31,700 bases of DNA, taken from NCBI GenBank assembly GCA_964513275.1, contig CAZELN010000010.1, positions 1-31,700 on the forward strand, given 5' to 3'. The stretch comes from UBA12478 sp964513275 (GTDB lineage: Bacteria; Patescibacteriota; Patescibacteriia; UBA9934; GWF2-40-263). Each line of letters begins with the position of its first letter. The stretch's first letter is position 1. The translations under genes were made by a program, and so were the position numbers. The notes under the pieces were generated by a model, which saw nothing but the letters and a program-made list of their open reading frames with translations, was not told the DNA's origin and did no database searches. Shown piece after piece: positions 21,992-30,166 of this stretch.

Positions 21992-22732
21992 ATGGAGAAC
22001 ATTCTTCTTCCATCACGTATCCAATATGTCGAAGGGAGCCGCCCAAACGAGGGCGTGCTTACCGTTGAGCCTTGTTTCCATGGATATGGTACAACGCTCG
22101 GGAACGCACTTCGACGCGTGCTCCTTTCATCTCTCCCTGGAGCGGCCGTGACGGCTGTGAAAATTAAAGGCGTCCATCACGAATTTCAAGCCGTGAAAGG
22201 AGTGAAGGAAGACGCTCTCGAGATTATTTTGAATACAAAATTGATCCGTTTGAAATGTTTTTCCGATGAGCCTGTTGTTTTGACACTGAGTGTCTCTGGA
22301 TCTAAAACGGTGACGGCGGGAGATATCGCTAAAAATGCGGATGTTGAAGTCATGAATCCAGAACTCGTGATTGCTACTGTTACGGAGGATACGGCGAAGT
22401 TTGAAATGGAGTTGACGGTCAGGCGTGGTCGCGGATACACGACAAGTGAGGATCGAAGTGGAGACGTGCCTCGGGATATCGGCACGATCGCTATCGACGC
22501 TCTGTTTTCTCCTGTTCGCAATGTGGGGTATCGTGTGGAAAATACGCGTGTTGGAGAGATTACCAACTACGATAAGCTCATCATGAATATCGAAACCGAT
22601 GGCACGATTTCGCCAAAAGAGGCCGTCGAGGAATCCGCACGGATTTTGATTGGCTACTTCTCAATTTTGACGAATCAAGAGGCATCGGCGTCGCAGGAAC
22701 AGGCATTTGAACAGACTAGTCAAGAGATGTAA
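21992..22732 (+). CDS. rpoA: RNA polymerase alpha subunit, N-terminal domain only
   Basis: Alpha dimerises to scaffold beta and beta' in RNA polymerase. The 246-residue protein begins MENILLPSRIQYVEG and has the dimer/assembly signature GYGTTLGNALRRVLLSSLPG, the KGVKEDALEIILN block and the NTD end KEAVEESARILIGYFSIL. After that only a short glutamine-rich tail (about 15 residues) remains. The C-terminal domain that binds UP elements and activators, about 80 residues in E. coli (329 total), is missing. The stop is followed directly by rplQ, with no remnant. The start at 21992, not 21941, is used because the latter overlaps rpsD and the family start is MENI-like. Confidence 0.95.
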   Translation: MENILLPSRIQYVEGSRPNEGVLTVEPCFHGYGTTLGNALRRVLLSSLPGAAVTAVKIKGVHHEFQAVKGVKEDALEIILNTKLIRLKCFSDEPVVLTLSVSGSKTVTAGDIAKNADVEVMNPELVIATVTEDTAKFEMELTVRRGRGYTTSEDRSGDVPRDIGTIAIDALFSPVRNVGYRVENTRVGEITNYDKLIMNIETDGTISPKEAVEESARILIGYFSILTNQEASASQEQAFEQTSQEM

Positions 22733-22748
22733 TTAAGGATCCATTCGT

Positions 22749-23099
22749 ATGCGTCATCGAAAAAAAGGAGTCATTCTCGGACGTGAAAAAGCCCCTCGTG
22801 AGGCCTTGCTTCGAAATCTCGCCGCGAGCGTGATTTTGTACGAAAAGGTCACAACAACAGAAGCAAAAGCCAAAGCCGTAAAACCATTCGTTGAAAAGGC
22901 TATCACTTCAGGAAAAACACCAACGCTTGCCTCACGCCGTAAGTTGATTGGCTTTTTCTTCACCGAACATCCCGTCAAGAAAATTTTTGAAGTTCTTGGG
23001 CCTCGCTACCAGAACCGCGCAGGAGGCTATACGCGTATTATTAAACTTGCTCCTCGGAAGAACGATGGAGCCGAAATGGTACAGATTGAACTGGTATAA
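22749..23099 (+). CDS. rplQ: Ribosomal protein bL17
   Basis: A 116-residue large-subunit protein near the exit tunnel. It has the conserved N-terminus MRHRKKGVILGREKAPREALLRNLA, of which RHRKKGVILGR is the hallmark, then TTEAKAKAVKPFVEKAIT and the C-terminal GGYTRIIKLAPRKNDGAEM. Normal length. It follows rpoA, as in most bacteria. It is one of few genes here with a plausible Shine-Dalgarno: AAGGA about nine bases before the ATG. Confidence 0.97.
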   Translation: MRHRKKGVILGREKAPREALLRNLAASVILYEKVTTTEAKAKAVKPFVEKAITSGKTPTLASRRKLIGFFFTEHPVKKIFEVLGPRYQNRAGGYTRIIKLAPRKNDGAEMVQIELV

Positions 23100-23107
23100 C
23101 CTCATGT

Positions 23108-23458
23108 ATGTCTCACGAAATTCACACGATTGATGCGGCGGGTAAGGCGCCGGGACGACTGGCCACCGAGGTCACTCAGATTTTGATTGGAAAGCATAAA
23201 CCAAGTTTCACACCTCACATGGACGACGGCGATCATGTGCAAGTGATGAATGCGTCAAAAATGGTTATTACAGGGAAGAAACTAGCCCAGAATGTCTACA
23301 GCCATCACACGACCTATGCGGCTGGTTTGCGTCAAAAAAAGCTCAGCACCGTGTGGGCTGAGGATCCAGCGGACGTCTTGCGACGAGCGGTTTCACGCAT
23401 GCTCCCAAAGAATACGCATCGCACACAGCGTCTTAAGCGACTAAGGGTAACCAACTAG
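23108..23458 (+). CDS. rplM: Ribosomal protein uL13 (short form)
   Basis: A 116-residue large-subunit assembly protein. Conserved parts are IDAAGKAPGRLATEV, LIGKHKPSFTPHMDDGDHVQVMN, TGKKLAQNVYSHHTTYAAG and RRAVSRMLPKN. It is about 25 residues shorter than the E. coli protein (142), mainly by lacking the N-terminal extension before the IDAAGK strand. An ATG at 23104 opens a different frame and is not the start. The rplM-rpsI pair follows rplQ, the usual order. Confidence 0.97.
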   Translation: MSHEIHTIDAAGKAPGRLATEVTQILIGKHKPSFTPHMDDGDHVQVMNASKMVITGKKLAQNVYSHHTTYAAGLRQKKLSTVWAEDPADVLRRAVSRMLPKNTHRTQRLKRLRVTN

Positions 23459-23463
23459 CTGAT

Positions 23464-23862
23464 ATGAGCGAAACAACATACATCGAAGCCATTGGCCGAC
23501 GCAAAGAAGCCGTCGCTCGCGTGCGTCTTCATCACGGTGGGTCAGGAACCATAAAAATCAACGATCACGAGTTGACGGAATACTTACCTCTCGAAACCAT
23601 GCAGCAAACAGTCATCTCCCCTTTGAAAGAGACGGGAATGGAAAATGTCTTTGATATCACGGTGCGTGTGACAGGAGGAGGAATTCATGGACAAGCGGAT
23701 GGAATTCGTTTGGGAATCGCACGAGCCCTTGTCGACTTTAACCCAGAATTTCGTAGTACATTGAAGAAAGCGGGATTTCTCAGTCGGGATGCCCGCGTGA
23801 AGGAGAGAAAGAAGTTCGGACACAAATCCGCTCGTCGATCTCCACAATGGTCCAAGCGTTAA
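23464..23862 (+). CDS. rpsI: Ribosomal protein uS9
   Basis: A 132-residue small-subunit protein whose C-terminal tail reaches the P-site tRNA. Family features are IEAIGRRKEAVARVRL, VTGGGIHGQADGIRLGIARAL and the ending KFGHKSARRSPQWSKR, with the invariant C-terminal SKR present. Length is normal. It starts five bases after rplM and is the last gene before the operon terminator. Confidence 0.98.
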   Translation: MSETTYIEAIGRRKEAVARVRLHHGGSGTIKINDHELTEYLPLETMQQTVISPLKETGMENVFDITVRVTGGGIHGQADGIRLGIARALVDFNPEFRSTLKKAGFLSRDARVKERKKFGHKSARRSPQWSKR

Positions 23863-23872
23863 CCAATCAAAG

Positions 23873-23927
23873 AACCACCTTGATTTTCCTCGATAGGTCG
23901 AGGTCGATCAGGGTGGTTTTGACTTTA
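23873..23927 (+). terminator. Intrinsic terminator of ribosomal operon
   Basis: Outer stem AACCACCTTGAT (23873-23884) with ATCAGGGTGGTT (23907-23918; one G-T wobble). Inner stem CCTCGA (23888-23893) with TCGAGG (23898-23903). A TTTT tract follows, then GACTTT. It is 10 bases past the rpsI stop. Confidence 0.9.
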
Positions 23928-23985
23928 ACGTAGCGAGTCGCCAGAGCTGCTTTTCTTCTTCCTTTCCTTCAGGGTTCTTTTGCAT

Positions 23986-23991
23986 TAAACT
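23986..23991 (+). promoter_or_regulatory. Possible -10 for the polysaccharide cassette
   Basis: TAAACT lies 15 bases before the GTG at 24001, giving a predicted start near 23998. No convincing -35 or TG extension is seen. The stretch just upstream is pyrimidine-rich. A promoter is expected here because the upstream operon ends in a terminator. Confidence 0.3.
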
Positions 23992-24000
23992 AATCCTCAT

Positions 24001-25425
24001 GTGACGCAACGAGTTGCGGAAAATGCCCTCTATTTAACCATTGCTTCTGTTGGACAAAAAATCATCGCGTTTGTCTATTTTTTGTTTCTTGCTCGAGTGA
24101 TGATGCCGGACATGACCGGTCAATACTTCCTTGCTCTTTCCATCACCACCATCTACTCGGTCGTCGCAGAATTCGGAATCACGTCCGTGACCATCCGAGA
24201 AATTGCAAAGGATTCCACGCAAGCCAAGCCACTTATCTCACATGCTCTTGCCCTTAAACTTCCACTGATGACCTTGGCGGTGGCGGGTTCGCTTCTCACA
24301 GGGTGGTTACTTGGATATGCGTCGAGCGTTCAGATGTTGATTGCAATGGCATGCGTCGTGTTGGTGCTCGACGCCCTACAAGTTTTTTTTTACGGCGTAT
24401 TACGAGGCTTCCAAGTGCTCCAGTATGAGGCCATTGGTATTTTTTTTGGTATGTTTACAACCGCCATCGTTGGTGGCCTTGTGCTTTTTTTTGCTCCCTC
24501 GCTTCCACTCCTGATGCTTGCCCTTATGGCAGGAAGTTTCATCAATCTTGTGGTTGCTTCCTCCCGCGTTGCGGCACGGTTGGGTTGGTCAACACTCATC
24601 CCGAGTTGGTCAAGCCAGGAAGCACGGTTGATTCTCCAGATGGCCTTTCCGTTTGCCTTGGCAGCCATCTTTGTAAAAGTCTATTCGTATGTGGATTCGA
24701 TTTTTATCTCCAAAATTCTCGACACCACGGCTGTTGGTCTGTATGCGATTGCGTATAAATTTACCTACGCGTTTCAATTTTTTCCACTGGCGTTTGTCGC
24801 GGCACTTTTTCCTGGCATGAGTGCTGTGGCAGGAAAGGATCACGCCAGTTTGGAACGAATCCTCTTGAGGAGTATGTGGTACATGGCGCTTCTTTCTGCT
24901 CCGATTGTCTTTGGACTCTCTGCGATTGCGGCGGAAGCAGTCCTGTTGGCAGGGGAAGGCTATGCGCAGGCGACCATTGTCCTGCAGACGTTGATTTTTG
25001 TGCTCATTCCGATTTTTCTTGATTTCCCGATCGGAGCGCTCCTGAATGCCTGTGGAAAACAAGCAACGAAAACCGCCATCATGGGGGTTACGATGGTTAT
25101 CAATATTGTCCTCAATGCGATCCTCATTCCGTACGTCGGAATTCTTGGAGCCGCGTACGCCGCGCTCACAAGCTTCGTCTTCATGTTCCTTGCAGGACTA
25201 TTCTACATTCCAAGCGTCATTCCATCTTTTTCTTTCAATCAGCTGCTGCGGACGATCCTGCCCATCTATGCTGTGGGCGTGGTTATGCTGGTCGTTGTCA
25301 CGGCTCTCAAACCAATCACGGGATGGATTCCTGTCGTGTTGATTGGTGGAATCGTGTATCTTGCCGGGTTGCTCGTAACGGGATCCATTAAACGTACCGA
25401 TCTTCACTATTTCAAGCGCGTATGA
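24001..25425 (+). CDS. Oligosaccharide flippase (Wzx-like, MOP superfamily)
   Basis: A 474-residue integral membrane protein with about 12-14 hydrophobic helices and the polysaccharide-exporter pattern. The first helix is VAENALYLTIASVGQKIIAF, and VYSYVDSIFISKILDTTAVG in the middle is typical of Wzx-type flippases. It would move lipid-linked sugar units to the outside for surface glycan assembly. It starts with GTG; the ATG two bases earlier runs straight into TGA. It is the first gene of a coupled cassette: its stop overlaps the GT4 start (ATGA). It is distinct from MurJ at 16639, which has the MurJ signature. Confidence 0.9.
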   Translation: MTQRVAENALYLTIASVGQKIIAFVYFLFLARVMMPDMTGQYFLALSITTIYSVVAEFGITSVTIREIAKDSTQAKPLISHALALKLPLMTLAVAGSLLTGWLLGYASSVQMLIAMACVVLVLDALQVFFYGVLRGFQVLQYEAIGIFFGMFTTAIVGGLVLFFAPSLPLLMLALMAGSFINLVVASSRVAARLGWSTLIPSWSSQEARLILQMAFPFALAAIFVKVYSYVDSIFISKILDTTAVGLYAIAYKFTYAFQFFPLAFVAALFPGMSAVAGKDHASLERILLRSMWYMALLSAPIVFGLSAIAAEAVLLAGEGYAQATIVLQTLIFVLIPIFLDFPIGALLNACGKQATKTAIMGVTMVINIVLNAILIPYVGILGAAYAALTSFVFMFLAGLFYIPSVIPSFSFNQLLRTILPIYAVGVVMLVVVTALKPITGWIPVVLIGGIVYLAGLLVTGSIKRTDLHYFKRV

Positions 25426-26516
25426 GCGAAAAGAAGATCCTTCTCATTACTCCGGACTTTCCTCCAAATGAGGGCGGCGTGGCACGTTATCTTCAAACCG
25501 TTGCCGAGCACCTGAAGGATCGGATTGAGGTGCTTGCAGATCCGCATCCAGCGTGGAATTCGTTTGATCCAAACACGGGATACCCTATTTATCGAGCGCC
25601 CCTGCTCAGTCGGTTTGTGTGGCCTCGCTGGTTGAAGACGGTTCAGTATCTTTGGACGTACCGCACTCGTTACGACCTTGTTCTCACCAGTCATGTTCTG
25701 CCGATTGGATCGGCCGCCTTCATCGCGAAAAAGCTGACAGGAACGCCTTATATTGTTTTCGTACACGGCATGGATGTTCGTCTTGCGTCCTCACATCGTA
25801 AGCGTCGGCTCGCGACAAGGGTTCTACAAGGGGCACGCCTGGTCGTCGCAAACTCACAAGCGCTCGCTCGAGAGCTTGTTCGAGATTTTGGAATCAAGGA
25901 AGTTCTTGTCGTGTACCCATGTCTTTTTTCCTCTTCTTTTCCACCTTTTTCACCTCATTCTCCTGTTCACCCCTTTTCCCTTCTTACCGTTTCTCGTCTC
26001 GTTGAGCGCAAAGGTCACACGCATGTTCTCAACGCGCTAGCGCATCTTCGTGGAACAGGCGAGCTCGGCGAATTCGTGTACCACATTGTCGGCGAGGGGC
26101 CGATGGAAGCGAGTTTACGATCGATGGTTGACACGCTAGGACTCAGCAGTCATGTCATGTTTCATGGCAAAGTTTCAGACGAAGAACGTCAGCGTCTGTA
26201 TCAAGAGTCAGATGTGTTTGTGATGCCTGTCTCGCAGGATTCGATCGATAAAGAAGGCTTCGGACTTGTGTACATCGAGGCCGCAGCTGCAGGACTTCCG
26301 TCGATCGCGACAAGGGTTGAAGGAGTCGACGAGGCGGTGATCGACCAGCAGACGGGTTTGTTGCTCGAGTCACAGGACGAACGGTTACTCGCCGGTGCGA
26401 TTCTCACGTTAGCGAAAAGTCCGGAGCTTAGCTCCGGACTCGCAGCCCAAGCTCGTGAGCACGCCAAGACATTTACGTGTCAGATACAGATGTCAAAACT
26501 CGACCCGTACCTATGA
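25422..26516 (+). CDS. Family 4 glycosyltransferase
   Basis: A 364-residue GT-B fold enzyme transferring a sugar with retention of configuration. The N-terminal domain starts ILLITPDFPPNEGGVARYL, and the C-terminal domain holds LLTVSRLVERKGH and EGFGLVYIEAAAAGLPSIAT, the E-x7-E donor-binding motif. The linker between the two domains (CLFSSSFPPFSPHSPVHPFS) is unusual: it is encoded by a pyrimidine-rich run from about 25920 to 26000. A 23-bp palindrome lies near the 3' end at 26418-26440. It is coupled to the flippase before and the GT2 after through ATGA overlaps. Donor and acceptor are unknown. Confidence 0.91.
   Translation: MSEKKILLITPDFPPNEGGVARYLQTVAEHLKDRIEVLADPHPAWNSFDPNTGYPIYRAPLLSRFVWPRWLKTVQYLWTYRTRYDLVLTSHVLPIGSAAFIAKKLTGTPYIVFVHGMDVRLASSHRKRRLATRVLQGARLVVANSQALARELVRDFGIKEVLVVYPCLFSSSFPPFSPHSPVHPFSLLTVSRLVERKGHTHVLNALAHLRGTGELGEFVYHIVGEGPMEASLRSMVDTLGLSSHVMFHGKVSDEERQRLYQESDVFVMPVSQDSIDKEGFGLVYIEAAAAGLPSIATRVEGVDEAVIDQQTGLLLESQDERLLAGAILTLAKSPELSSGLAAQAREHAKTFTCQIQMSKLDPYL
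26418..26440. repeat. 23-bp near-perfect palindrome inside GT4 gene
   Basis: AGTCCGGAGCT (26418-26428), one central T, then AGCTCCGGACT (26430-26440): perfect 11-bp arms. It encodes SPELSSGL in a variable part of the enzyme between the E-x7-E motif and the C-terminus. No loop is available for a normal hairpin tip unless central pairs open. Confidence 0.9.
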
Positions 26517-27214
26517 GGATTTCGGTGGTCATCCCAACATACCAACATGCTGCCACGCTTGCTCGCGCGCTTGATTCGCTCTTTGCTCAGACACGCCAGC
26601 CTGACGAGGTTATCGTCGTTGACGACGGGTCAACAGATGCAACCGTCGAGGTTCTCGCCCCGTATCGAGATCGTATCAAGTATCTCTATCAGGACAACCT
26701 AGGCGCCCCTCGTGCTCGCAATCGTGGCTCTGAAAAAACATCTGGTGAGTTCGTTATTTTTTGGGATGCAGACGTTGTTGCGCACACGCGTATGCTCGAG
26801 AAGCTTGAAAAGACACTCATCAGCCACCCTGAGGCGGCCTGGGTCTACTCAAGCTTTTGGTGGGGACGACGACTCTTCCAGGGTCGGCCTTTCAGTCCCG
26901 ACGCGCTTCGATCGCAGAACTACATTCATACGACCGCCCTTATCCGTCGTGAAGACTTTCCGGGCTTTGATGAATCCCTCAAACGTTTTCAAGACTGGGA
27001 TTTGTGGCTTACCATGAGTGCGCAGGGGAAGGTGGGCGTGTTTGTTGACGCGCCACTCTATCAGGTACTCGTTGAGTCCGACCGGCCGTCGTACTCACGT
27101 TGGCTCCCAAAGTTCGTCTACCGATTGCCGTGGAGTCTTATTGGTTGGTTACCACAAACCATTCGTCGTTACAAAACTGCTCACGAGGTGATCGTAAAAA
27201 AGCATTTGCTATGA
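26513..27214 (+). CDS. Family 2 glycosyltransferase
   Basis: A 233-residue GT-A enzyme starting MRISVVIPTYQHAATLARAL. It has VIVVDDGSTDATVEV (nucleotide binding), NLGAPRARNRG and the metal-binding DAD in FVIFWDADVV. A basic, aromatic C-terminus (WLPQTIRRYKTAHEVIVKK) may lie along the membrane. The ATG at 26513 overlaps the GT4 stop as ATGA; an earlier ATG at 26477 would add 12 residues foreign to the family start and is rejected. It is coupled to the next gene by another ATGA. Its likely role is adding a sugar to the lipid-linked unit moved by the flippase. Confidence 0.9.
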   Translation: MRISVVIPTYQHAATLARALDSLFAQTRQPDEVIVVDDGSTDATVEVLAPYRDRIKYLYQDNLGAPRARNRGSEKTSGEFVIFWDADVVAHTRMLEKLEKTLISHPEAAWVYSSFWWGRRLFQGRPFSPDALRSQNYIHTTALIRREDFPGFDESLKRFQDWDLWLTMSAQGKVGVFVDAPLYQVLVESDRPSYSRWLPKFVYRLPWSLIGWLPQTIRRYKTAHEVIVKKHLL

Positions 27215-28734
27215 GCCAATTTTTCTCTCGCACCTTTTGGTATGCTCTTGCCTGCATGGTCGCTCTTTACGGGATCGGCGTGGTTGGATACTACACAGGA
27301 ACCTCGCTGATCCTCTTGGGAATCGTTGCCGCACTGAGCGCGGTACTTGCCTTCAAGAAGCTTGACTACACGCTCTATCTCGTCTTCATCGAGCTTTTTT
27401 CCAACCCTCACGGGGCGCTTCTCCTCGCGGATGTTGCAGGATTTCCGGTCTCCATGCGCATGGCGATATTTGTCGGAGTCATGGTGGGGTGGGGAATTGG
27501 ATTCTTGGCGCAACGATATCGTCCAGAACTCACAGACGGACGGGCACAAATTTTTCTCTTTATTGTCCTCGCGGCCGCTCTTGGATTCATTATTGGTGTG
27601 CTCTCGCGAGATCCGGTCTCTGTCTTTAAAGACGGGAACGCCTACTTATATCTCTTATATCTTCTCCCGATTTTCTCCGTCACCTGGGGTCACAAACATC
27701 GCCACGACTTTCTTCAGATGTTCGCCGCCGGAGCGATTTGGGCCGCTGCTATCTCGTTTACGATTCTGTATATTTTCACCCACTTTTGGGTTGCTCTTCT
27801 TACGCCGGTTTACGAACTTGTACGAGATTTGCGCGTCGCTGAAGTCACGGACGTCGGCGATGGCGTGTATCGCGTCTTCATCCAGTCTCAAATGTTCACA
27901 GCGATCTTTGGTTGGTTTGTGCTTGCACTCACACTCACCGGCGAGAAACGGCGATGGCTGATAGGACTTGGAGCCGTTGTTGTTGCTGTTGTATTGTTGG
28001 CCCTCTCACGCAGTTTCTGGGTGGGACTCATGCCGGCGCTTGGCTTCCTTCTGTTTATGCTTTACCGAACAACAAAACCGAAGTTCATCGGAACATTGCG
28101 TTTTGTCGGCTGGTCTTTCTTAACGGCCGTCATGGGTGTTACCTTTCTATTTGTCGTTGCTTTATTTCCCATTCCAGATCCGAGTCTCGCCAGTGGATCA
28201 CTTGTCGATTCCTTGAAGGACCGAACCACGGAAACAGGGGATGCGGGAATCTCGAGTCGGTGGAAACTGCTGACTCCAATGCTCAACACCATTTTTGAGA
28301 GCCCGCTCGTCGGCCATGGCTTTGGAAAAGCGGTGACGTTTGAAACGGATGACCCTCGCATCCGGGCGATCAACCCAAATGGAACCTGGTCTACAACTTC
28401 CATGGAATGGGGATGGTTTGAGCTTTGGATAAAGATGGGAATTCTGGGACCTCTCGCCTTTCTCTACGCCGCCTACGAGCTCATAAAACGTCTCTGGGCC
28501 TACCGCTCTACTGAACAGGCCTGGATTGGGCTAGCCCTGGTAACCGGGATCGTCTTTATCTACGGAACCCACTTTTTCTCGCCCTATCTCAACCACCCCA
28601 TTGGTTTGGGATATCTCCTCTTTTTGATTCCGTTCTTGCCGAACAAAAAACAAGCCGAGTCTCACGGCGCTGTGTTCTTGGAGGAAATTATTTCTGTGAG
28701 CCGACCGGTAGCTGTTGTTACAAGCAAACGTTAA
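27211..28734 (+). CDS. O-antigen ligase/polymerase-like membrane protein
   Basis: A 507-residue polytopic membrane protein (about 11-12 helices) of the Wzy/WaaL type. The large extracytoplasmic loop contains RTTETGDAGISSRWKLLTPM and FESPLVGHGFGKAV, the Wzy_C pattern seen in O-antigen ligases. LALSRSFWVGLMPALGF precedes it, with the arginine common in this family. It would polymerise or ligate surface glycan units, fitting the flippase and two glycosyltransferases upstream. The ATG at 27211 overlaps the GT2 stop. The last four bases of the gene overlap the 3' end of fmt on the opposite strand. Confidence 0.88.
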   Translation: MSQFFSRTFWYALACMVALYGIGVVGYYTGTSLILLGIVAALSAVLAFKKLDYTLYLVFIELFSNPHGALLLADVAGFPVSMRMAIFVGVMVGWGIGFLAQRYRPELTDGRAQIFLFIVLAAALGFIIGVLSRDPVSVFKDGNAYLYLLYLLPIFSVTWGHKHRHDFLQMFAAGAIWAAAISFTILYIFTHFWVALLTPVYELVRDLRVAEVTDVGDGVYRVFIQSQMFTAIFGWFVLALTLTGEKRRWLIGLGAVVVAVVLLALSRSFWVGLMPALGFLLFMLYRTTKPKFIGTLRFVGWSFLTAVMGVTFLFVVALFPIPDPSLASGSLVDSLKDRTTETGDAGISSRWKLLTPMLNTIFESPLVGHGFGKAVTFETDDPRIRAINPNGTWSTTSMEWGWFELWIKMGILGPLAFLYAAYELIKRLWAYRSTEQAWIGLALVTGIVFIYGTHFFSPYLNHPIGLGYLLFLIPFLPNKKQAESHGAVFLEEIISVSRPVAVVTSKR

Positions 28735-29678
28735 CTCATGAGTGCCCCGTCGATATCTGAATACCCTTGAATGAGGGCGCTGGCTTTCATTTTTGGTTTG
28801 CCTTCAGGTTGGATTTCGAGGATCTCGAGTGTGCCGTCGGCGCAGTCGACGAACAAACGTCCGTCTTTGATCGTGACCATCCCTCGGGGGACGTCGGCGC
28901 GAAACTCGATTGGTCGAAGGTTGTTGATCTTGAGGCGCATGCACACACCCTTCTTGCGCTCCCAGCACATCCACGTCCCTGGCCACTCGTGATAGGCGCG
29001 GTACTTTTGATCAATCTGCGCCATGGTTTGCGACCAGTCCACGTGGCCGTCTTCTTTCTCCAGAAGTCGAGTGATCGTCGCCTTGCTCTCATCTTGTTTG
29101 AGCGGAATAATTTCGCCGGCCGCGAACCGTTTGAGAGTCTCATCAAGAAGTCGTGGCCCAACTTCGTGCACTTTCTTCACAAGTGTCTCGTACGTTTCTT
29201 CCGCATCAATGGCGAGAAGTTCACTGGCAAGTAGTGGTCCTGTGTCCATTCCTTCGTCAAGCAGCATGATGGTCACACCCGTTGTCGTATCACCTTGCGT
29301 GATCGCCCACTGCATGGGGGACGGCCCGCGGTGGCGCGGGAGCAGGGAAGGATGGACATTGATACAGCCAAGCTTCGGGATCTCGAGAATGACCTTAGGA
29401 ATAATTTTGCCGTACGCTACGACCACAAAAAAATCGGCACCCAAATCGTGTAAGATCTTGCGGATGTGCTGATCTGTTTTGAGTGAGGTTGGTTGAAAAA
29501 CGGGAATCACGGCGTCCTGCGCGAGAATTTTGATAGGAGAAGGGGTGACGTCTCCACCACGTCCCGCTGGCTTATCTGGCTGTGTGACAACACCAACAAC
29601 TTCGATTTCTGGATCACGAATAAGCTCCGTCAGGAAGGGAACAGAAAAGGCGGGTGTACCAAAGAAAACAATCTTCAC
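28731..29678 (-). CDS. fmt: Methionyl-tRNA formyltransferase
   Basis: Fmt formylates initiator Met-tRNA using 10-formyl-tetrahydrofolate. The 315-residue product starts KIVFFGTPAFSVPFLTEL, has the folate/catalytic motif INVHPSLLPRHRGPSPMQWAI (about 105-125, with the conserved N, H) and IMLLDEGMDTG with its aspartate, then the C-terminal tRNA-binding barrel. Length is normal. The start codon is GTG, overlapping the def stop as GTGA, which indicates coupled translation. Its partner def, which later removes the formyl group, precedes it. The 3' end overlaps the O-antigen-ligase-like gene by four bases. Confidence 0.97.
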   Translation of the reverse strand: MKIVFFGTPAFSVPFLTELIRDPEIEVVGVVTQPDKPAGRGGDVTPSPIKILAQDAVIPVFQPTSLKTDQHIRKILHDLGADFFVVVAYGKIIPKVILEIPKLGCINVHPSLLPRHRGPSPMQWAITQGDTTTGVTIMLLDEGMDTGPLLASELLAIDAEETYETLVKKVHEVGPRLLDETLKRFAAGEIIPLKQDESKATITRLLEKEDGHVDWSQTMAQIDQKYRAYHEWPGTWMCWERKKGVCMRLKINNLRPIEFRADVPRGMVTIKDGRLFVDCADGTLEILEIQPEGKPKMKASALIQGYSDIDGALMS

Positions 29679-30151
29679 ATCCCTGGGTGGCGGGTGTAGG
29701 TGTCCGCCTTATCGATGAATAGGATTCCATCGAGATGATCGATCTCGTGCTGGAAAATGACGGAGGTTAGATCTTTTGCTTTGAGTGTAACGCGCGCGCC
29801 GTTGCGATCCATCGCCCGAACCTTTACAACCTTGTGACGAGTCACGTAGCCCCAGATACCCGGGACTGACAAGCATCCTTCTTCAACAAAGTGTCCTTTG
29901 CGAATCGATTGCGCGATAATCTCTGGATTCACATACGCGGTTGGGCCTTTTCCATCGTCAACAATAATCACACGCTTGTGCACACCAATCTGCGGAGCCG
30001 CGATCCCGATGCCATTTTCAAGACGCATCGACTCAATCAAGTCGTCGATGAGGGTCTGGATTTCTGCCGAAGCGAGTTCCTCTTTGCTTACATCCTCAGA
30101 TTTCTTTCGCAGAATATCGCTTGGATTTTTGACCACGGGTCGATGGGTCAT
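29675..30151 (-). CDS. def: Peptide deformylase
   Basis: Def removes the N-formyl group from new proteins using a metal ion. The 158-residue protein has the three family motifs: GIGIAAPQIG (about 47-56), EEGCLSVPG with the metal-binding cysteine, and QHEIDHLDG with the two histidines and catalytic glutamate. Length is normal, slightly shorter than E. coli. It lies between the priA-like gene (15 bases upstream) and fmt (overlap), the classic priA-def-fmt order. Confidence 0.97.
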   Translation of the reverse strand: MTHRPVVKNPSDILRKKSEDVSKEELASAEIQTLIDDLIESMRLENGIGIAAPQIGVHKRVIIVDDGKGPTAYVNPEIIAQSIRKGHFVEEGCLSVPGIWGYVTRHKVVKVRAMDRNGARVTLKAKDLTSVIFQHEIDHLDGILFIDKADTYTRHPGM

Positions 30152-30166
30152 AGGGCGTACAAACTA

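Noticed and set aside
26477..26512. Upstream start for the second GT2 gene.
   Set aside because: It would overlap the GT4 gene by 40 bases and add residues before the canonical MRISVVIPTY; the ATGA overlap at 26513 fits the pattern of the whole cassette.
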